A stretch of 25,910 nt of DNA from the NCBI GenBank assembly GCA_016182725.1, contig JACPFZ010000020.1, positions 1 through 25,910 on the forward strand, given 5' to 3'. The stretch comes from Candidatus Gottesmanbacteria bacterium. Its GTDB lineage: Bacteria; Patescibacteriota; Microgenomatia; UBA10105; UBA927. A program made the translations under genes and the position numbers. The notes beneath the pieces are model-generated. The model made no database searches. It was not told where the DNA came from and worked only from the letters and a program-made list of their open reading frames with translations. This document shows, in pieces, positions 21,830 to 25,910 of the stretch (positions are counted from its first letter, which is position 1; the number at the start of each line of letters is the position of its first letter).

Positions 21830-21852
21830 TTGGACTCATTGGACTAATTTGA
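21819..21852 (+). promoter_or_regulatory. repeat-built leaderless promoter, copy 2
   Basis: TTGACT (21822-21827), 17 bases, TAATTT (21845-21850), then seven bases to the ATG at 21858. It matches 7636-7669 at about 30 of 34 positions and consists of GACTAATTG-type 9-mers. The stop codon of the ligase gene overlaps it. Confidence 0.75.
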
Positions 21853-21857
21853 AAGAC

Positions 21858-22907
21858 ATGAGTCCGCCCCACTCTACCCGTTGGCTCGTTGGTAAAAATA
21901 CTATTGCACAGATAATCGGCAAAGCGGTTGGTGCAGTAGTGACCTTCGCAATCACCCTTCTTATCGCACAAAAACTCGGAGCAATTGGGTACGGAGAATT
22001 TACTAAAATCATAACCTATGTAACATTTTTTTATCTCATCGCCGATTTCGGGCTCAACGCGGTATTTCTCCAACAGGTACAAAACGAGTCCCAACAGGAA
22101 TACCATCGACTCTGGCACGCGCTCATCATGCTTCGGCTTGTTTTATCTCTTGTTTTCGTTTTTGGCAGTCTTCTCCTGTTGCCCCTCCTTCCCTCAAGTA
22201 ACGCCAGTGGATATACGAACATGGTAAAAGTCGGCATTCTCCTTTTCTCTCCTACGATTATCTTTCAAGCACTTCTCACCAGTACTAACGCAATCTTTCA
22301 AAAAAATTTGCGCTATGACCTCTCCACGATTGCAACCAGTATCGGCTCTGCCACCTCCCTTGTCCTCGTATTTATCGCGATGCAACAAGAAGCATCGCTT
22401 ATTGCTGTCATCAGCAGTCTTTTTGTGGGTTCCATGGTCACGGCAGGAATCGCTCTTTTTTTGGCAACCACGCTCCATACGTCCTGGACAGTTTCATGGG
22501 ATGGCAACGGCATGAAAAAACTTTTTCTCCCTGCTCTTCCCCTGGCCGCCACGCTTCTGCTTAACCTCGTCTATTTTCGTGCAGACAGCGTGATTCTCAC
22601 CCTCACGCGACCAACAAGTGACGTAGGCATCTATGGTTTTGCGTATAAATTTTTTGAATTTCCTCTTGTTGTCCCCACGTTTTTTATGAATAGTCTCTAT
22701 CCCCTGCTTCTGGCTGCAAAACGACATTCGCAAAAACAATTTCTGCATCTTGCAAAAAAAGCAGCAGGAATTCTTTTCGCATTCTTACTCTGGGTCTCCC
22801 TTTTTTCTTTCTCTCATCCCTTACCATGTGGGCACTTATCGCACTCAAAAAACAAACTACGCTTGCCGTTATCTACGCGCTTGCTATGGCCACGAACCTT
22901 CTCTTAA
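21858..22907 (+). CDS. polysaccharide flippase (Wzx-like), frameshifted near residue 320
   Basis: 349 codons. Residues 1 to about 320 are a MATE/MOP-type oligosaccharide flippase: KNTIAQIIGKAVGAVVTFAITLLIAQKLGAIGYGEFTKI, then DFGLNAVFLQQV, and further helix pairs to KKAAGILFAFLLWVSLFSF. Full proteins have 12-14 helices and about 420-480 residues. After FSHPL the frame turns into a hydrophilic nonsense tail (CGHLSHSKNKLRLPLSTR), while the expected next helices appear in another frame from 22826. About 30-35 residues around an expected LIFG...LQIL...LPFFFLS segment are missing, so a deletion not divisible by three is likely. The open frame also extends upstream to a TTG at 21822, but that is the promoter repeat. 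Either a real pseudogene or an assembly error. Confidence 0.8.
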   Translation: MSPPHSTRWLVGKNTIAQIIGKAVGAVVTFAITLLIAQKLGAIGYGEFTKIITYVTFFYLIADFGLNAVFLQQVQNESQQEYHRLWHALIMLRLVLSLVFVFGSLLLLPLLPSSNASGYTNMVKVGILLFSPTIIFQALLTSTNAIFQKNLRYDLSTIATSIGSATSLVLVFIAMQQEASLIAVISSLFVGSMVTAGIALFLATTLHTSWTVSWDGNGMKKLFLPALPLAATLLLNLVYFRADSVILTLTRPTSDVGIYGFAYKFFEFPLVVPTFFMNSLYPLLLAAKRHSQKQFLHLAKKAAGILFAFLLWVSLFSFSHPLPCGHLSHSKNKLRLPLSTRLLWPRTFS

Positions 22908-23038
22908 ACATCTGGCTTATTCCTTTGTTTGGGTATCTAGCTGCCGCATGGATCACCACCTTCTCGGAAGCGCTGGTGCTTGCCATAAGCGGCGTCATTC
23001 TACTAAAATCCTTATATGCAACTTACAATTCACACTGA
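22826..23038 (+). pseudogene. C-terminal fragment of the flippase in a second frame
   Basis: 70 codons encoding MWALIALKKQTTLAVIYAL, then AMATNLLLNIWLIPLFGYLAAAWITTFSEALVLA, the last helices of a polysaccharide flippase. It belongs to the gene at 21858-22907 but is out of frame with it. It overlaps the RNase HI start by 23 bp and carries that gene's promoter. Confidence 0.8.
22980..23009 (+). promoter_or_regulatory. leaderless promoter of the RNase HI gene
   Basis: TTGCCA (22980-22985), 18 bases, TAAAAT (23004-23009), six bases before the ATG at 23016. It lies in the flippase coding remnant. Confidence 0.65.
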
Positions 23039-23444
23039 TGGCGGTGCACGCGGCAACCCCGGGCCGGCAGCAATCGGCGTGGTCATTGAAAGAGATGGAA
23101 AATTATTGGCGCGTCTGGGAAAACCCATTGGAAGGACAACGAACAATGTCGCGGAATATACCGCGGTCATCGAAGCATTTCATTGGATATTACGTAACGT
23201 AAGTAACGTAAGAAACGTAAGTGACTTAGAATTTTTCTTAGACTCCGCTCTTGTGGTCAACCAACTCAATGGAACATTCAAAGTGAAAGATGCAAATCTA
23301 AGGCTGCTCCTAACCAAAACTCGCGAACTTGAACAATGTGTGAGCGGCATCATCACCTACGCCTATGTTCCTCGTGAACAAAATAGACAGGCAGACTTCT
23401 TGGTGAATCAAACCCTCGACACAATTGTGAGACGTGAGACGTGA
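23016..23444 (+). CDS. ribonuclease HI family protein
   Basis: 142 residues. The four acidic residues of the RNase H active site are present: Asp8 (TDGGARGNPG), Glu47 (NNVAEYTAVIEA), Asp76 (FFLDSALVVNQLNG) and Asp127 (NRQADFLVNQ). It lacks the basic handle of E. coli RNase HI, as do most short bacterial relatives of this type. It degrades RNA in RNA-DNA hybrids. Residues 60-70 (RNVSNVRNVSD) are encoded by three 9-bp repeats between helix and strand, and the stop codon lies inside a GTGAGAC heptamer tract. The leaderless promoter supports the start. Confidence 0.92.
   Translation: MQLTIHTDGGARGNPGPAAIGVVIERDGKLLARLGKPIGRTTNNVAEYTAVIEAFHWILRNVSNVRNVSDLEFFLDSALVVNQLNGTFKVKDANLRLLLTKTRELEQCVSGIITYAYVPREQNRQADFLVNQTLDTIVRRET
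23196..23222. repeat. 9-bp tandem repeat in the RNase HI gene
   Basis: AACGTAAGT, AACGTAAGA, AACGTAAGT in frame, encoding NVSNVRNVS in a loop of the RNase H fold. Confidence 0.9.
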
Positions 23445-23447
23445 GAC
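23427..23447. repeat. heptamer repeat at the RNase HI 3' end
   Basis: Three perfect copies of GTGAGAC. The stop codon (23442-23444) is inside the third copy, so the last residues RRET are repeat-encoded. Confidence 0.9.
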
Positions 23448-23570
23448 GAGCCTGTCCCGAATCTTTCCGAGGGAAGAAGTTTTTGTTTTTCGTATCACAT
23501 ATCTCATATCACCTTCTTCTTCATGTAATATTGCAGGGCTAATGAACGCCAAAATTATTCTCGTATCTGT

Positions 23571-23599
23571 TTGTTTTCGGAGCGCATGTTTGCCATAAT
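23571..23599 (+). promoter_or_regulatory. leaderless promoter of the DUF4012 gene
   Basis: TTGTTT (23571-23576), 17 bases, CATAAT (23594-23599), six bases before the ATG at 23606. The rest of the 161-bp gap after the RNase HI gene holds only the heptamer tail and a weak hairpin near 23474-23488. Confidence 0.65.
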
Positions 23600-23605
23600 A
23601 CCATT

Positions 23606-25910
23606 ATGACTGCTCAAATAACGGATACAGAACAAAACACAAGCGATAAAATATTAGCGCGTATTGATAGCCAGGATGCAACTTTTATTCTCCCGATTCA
23701 GCAATTTCTGGAAGCGCATGGATGTAGGGTAATCATCGGACCTACGGGCGGAGACATTCCTTTATATCACATTGTTGCCGGTGATGAATTTTTTGTGAAA
23801 GAATTTTTTTCGCAACATGGATATCACGAAACGAAGCGCCTCGCATTAGTCTTTAGCAACACCAATGAAAACTGGGAAGATCTTTCCCGTGCAATGGGTG
23901 CAAAAATTATCCTGTTGCCGCCCAAGATACCCGACGCACGTGAGACAGAAGCAATCTTCGCTTTCTTTTTTGTCAACCATAAGCCAGTACTCAATCTTCT
24001 CCCACAGGGAACGGTCATGTCAAAAAAAATTCCTCCAGTTTCCAATCAAATAAAAAACACCCATCGAGAAAACGATAAAGATCGCATAGCCCAAACGATG
24101 GTAGAAATCTTTGAGGAAAAAGGAACAAAACCACACGACACCAAGCGACCGCGAAAACACGAGCGAAGACTCCATGCGCTATTTGTTGCGTTCTTTCTTC
24201 TGATCGCGCCACTGGCGTGGTATCTGGTCAGTTTTGCCGTAAGCATTGGAACGCTTGCTATCGCAAGTCAAATGCTCGCGAATGGAAATGTACGACAAGC
24301 AACACAAGCAACGCGGGTAAGCAAGTATTGGATATACCAAGGGAAAGGAACGCTTGCTGTTGTTGGATTTCCCATCGTGGGTCTCGGTCGCGGGCACGTG
24401 GTCAGACAGCAAGAAAAACTTTGGTCAATCTTCGCTGATTTACAAAAGGGAATAGAGGGCGCTCTTAGTGTTGTCGAAGATGGACAAGTTGTTGCTCAAA
24501 CCATACTGGTGAGCACCCTGGAAAATTCGAAGAATTTTCCAGGGCTTGCAGGCAATATCGAGCGCATTCGCAGTGACATATTTCTCCTGCGCAACCATCT
24601 GGGATTTGCACAAGCGCAACTCGGAGAACTCATCCGTCAACATTCATTTCCATTTTCCATCTCAATCATTCAGAAGGTCGGGGAGAGGACACAGAAACGA
24701 CTCGCTGCCCTTCGAACCGATGCAGAGACCATGGACAACCTCTTGTCGTTGTACCAAAAAATCGGTGGGTTTACCGAGAAAAAAACATATCTTCTGCTGT
24801 TTCAAAACAGCATGGAGTTGCGTCCTACCGGAGGATTTATCGGAAGCGTTGGCCTTGCCACGCTCTCGGAGGGAAAAATTCTTGATCTCCAAATTCAAGA
24901 TGTGTACACCGTGGACGGACAACTCAAGGGCCACGTGGATCCGCCCACGCCTATTGCAGAATTTTTAGGTCAAGAGCATTGGTACCTTCGCGATTCAAAC
25001 TGGGATCCGGATTTTGGCAAGAGCGGGGAGCGTGCGGCTTGGTTTTACGAAAAAGAAACAGGGGTCAAAGTAGATGGAGTCATTGCCATAAATGTTCCCG
25101 TGATTGACGACCTGCTGTTTGCAACCGGGCCTATTGAACTTGGCGACTACAACGACAGAATCACGGCGGAAAATTTTTTTGGCAAATCTTTGTATTACAC
25201 CCAGAGTGGATTTTTTCCGGGGTCTACACAGAAAAAAGATTTTCTCGGAACACTTGCTCATGCCATTATCACAAAGCTCACGACACAGAAGGGGACAGAT
25301 CCGCTCCTGGTATTTCGGGCAATTACCCAGGGTTTACAGAGACATGATGTTCTGTTTTTTTTGAAAGATCCGCAGCTCTCTCGTTTGGTAGCCAGCCTGG
25401 AGTGGGGAGGCGTAGTACCAGGAAAACAAATCTGCGAAAGCTACAAAGAGTCTTGTCTCTTTGATTATTTTGCCATCGTGGATGCAAACGTGAGCGTCAA
25501 CAAAGTCAACTACTTTGTGAAACGAGACATAGTGAGACAAGTAACCATCGAAGAGTCTGGCGCCATAGCTGAAACCATACTGATTTCCTACAAAAACACT
25601 TCTGTGGGAGACAGTGGGGGAGGAGGACAATACCGCAACTATGCCCGTTTTTATATACCCAGTGACATTATTATTGGCAGTATCACTCTTGATGGACAAG
25701 TGGTTCGATCAAAAAAAGAAGAAAAAGACAAACCTGCACTACTCCCATACAAACAAAACGAAGGGGCGGTAGAGGAGATGATGGTTATGGCAGTCGTATT
25801 TGATGTTCCGGCAGGGTCAGAACGACGAATGGTCATCTCCTACCAAAGGCAACATAAGCTGGTGTTTGGAAAAAATGGAGCACTCCTGGAGCTTTTTACC
25901 CAACGGCAAC
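23606..25910 (+). CDS. DUF4012 domain membrane protein (runs off right edge)
   Basis: 768 codons visible without a stop. The first 180 residues form a soluble cytoplasmic-type region (VIIGPTGGDIPLYH). A transmembrane helix lies at about 190-215 (FVAFFLLIAPLAWYLVSFAVSIG). A long helical linker follows from about 290 to 390. The DUF4012 domain then starts near residue 393 (YLLLFQNSMELRPTGGFIGSVG) and continues through DSNWDPDFGKSGERAAWFYEKETG and GVIAINVPVIDDLL. DUF4012 proteins are common in CPR and Gram-positive envelopes, often by polysaccharide genes as here, and their biochemical function is not known. Around residue 305-313 a 29-bp inverted repeat is translated as LENSKNFPG. The frame stays open across it. 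The C-terminus is outside the window. Confidence 0.88.
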   Translation, partial: MTAQITDTEQNTSDKILARIDSQDATFILPIQQFLEAHGCRVIIGPTGGDIPLYHIVAGDEFFVKEFFSQHGYHETKRLALVFSNTNENWEDLSRAMGAKIILLPPKIPDARETEAIFAFFFVNHKPVLNLLPQGTVMSKKIPPVSNQIKNTHRENDKDRIAQTMVEIFEEKGTKPHDTKRPRKHERRLHALFVAFFLLIAPLAWYLVSFAVSIGTLAIASQMLANGNVRQATQATRVSKYWIYQGKGTLAVVGFPIVGLGRGHVVRQQEKLWSIFADLQKGIEGALSVVEDGQVVAQTILVSTLENSKNFPGLAGNIERIRSDIFLLRNHLGFAQAQLGELIRQHSFPFSISIIQKVGERTQKRLAALRTDAETMDNLLSLYQKIGGFTEKKTYLLLFQNSMELRPTGGFIGSVGLATLSEGKILDLQIQDVYTVDGQLKGHVDPPTPIAEFLGQEHWYLRDSNWDPDFGKSGERAAWFYEKETGVKVDGVIAINVPVIDDLLFATGPIELGDYNDRITAENFFGKSLYYTQSGFFPGSTQKKDFLGTLAHAIITKLTTQKGTDPLLVFRAITQGLQRHDVLFFLKDPQLSRLVASLEWGGVVPGKQICESYKESCLFDYFAIVDANVSVNKVNYFVKRDIVRQVTIEESGAIAETILISYKNTSVGDSGGGGQYRNYARFYIPSDIIIGSITLDGQVVRSKKEEKDKPALLPYKQNEGAVEEMMVMAVVFDVPAGSERRMVISYQRQHKLVFGKNGALLELFTQRQ
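24516..24544. repeat. 29-bp inverted repeat in frame in the DUF4012 gene
   Basis: CCCTGGAAAATTC, a three-base loop GAA, then the exact reverse complement. Encodes LENSKNFPG in the helical linker of the DUF4012 protein. Confidence 0.9.

Noticed and set aside
21822..21857. TTG at 21822 as start of the flippase
   Set aside because: The intervening 12 codons are the promoter repeat; ATG 21858 fits the leaderless spacing and the family N-terminus.
23474..23488. Weak hairpin followed by T-run after the RNase HI gene as a terminator
   Set aside because: The stem is interrupted and short; too weak to call without folding energies.

Overview
The window looks like a piece of a small, tightly packed genome from the Candidate Phyla Radiation (Patescibacteria). 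The reasons are the short intergenic gaps, a 709-residue valyl-tRNA synthetase, a DUF4012 protein, VanW and SurA-N-type envelope proteins, a PaaX/Cas2-like protein, and many short repeats translated inside housekeeping proteins. UGA is used as a stop (for example at 7640-7642 and 23442-23444), so this is not one of the recoded lineages. I cannot place it below that level. No stretch longer than 300 bases lacks a gene. I see no tRNA, rRNA or CRISPR array.

Layout. 1-1603 (minus): two alpha/beta hydrolases, each preceded by a copy of the same 21-bp operator-like sequence, then a Nudix hydrolase. 1619-3730 (minus): groES-groEL with a textbook promoter, a candidate CIRCE operator and a terminator. 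3705-6218 (minus): a nucleotidyltransferase-fold protein and a membrane-anchored solute-binding protein, divergent from 6239-11396 (plus): VanW protein, a cytidylyltransferase-like protein that lacks its HxGH motif, tsaD and valS, with a large inverted repeat directly before valS. 11380-13024 (minus): a single-pass membrane protein and a secreted or anchored thermonuclease with a C-terminal sunset-like domain. 13097-13913: a PaaX/Cas2-like gene bracketed by two related long palindromes. 13983-17103 (minus): EF-P, its probable lysylation enzyme EpmA, a SurA-N membrane protein and endonuclease III. 17130-18308: a TPR protein, an SRPBCC protein and a 42-residue membrane protein. 18371-20450 (plus): rpmH, rnpA, yidD, yidC and jag. 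20465 to the end (plus): an O-antigen-ligase-like protein, a frameshifted flippase, a ribonuclease HI and a DUF4012 protein that runs off the window, probably a surface-polysaccharide group.

Three patterns cut across the genes. First, most promoters place a -10 box 5-9 bases before the start codon, which predicts mainly leaderless mRNAs; many of these promoters overlap the stop codon or 3' end of the preceding gene, and they correct several start codons. Second, perfect palindromes and 7-16-bp tandem repeats sit in frame inside variable loops of TsaD, ValS, Nth, YidC, VanW, EF-P, RNase HI, the ligase and the DUF4012 protein. Third, 9-bp tandem repeats upstream of three genes supply the -35 and -10 boxes of their promoters. 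The most system-like object is the PaaX/Cas2-like gene with its paired palindromes.
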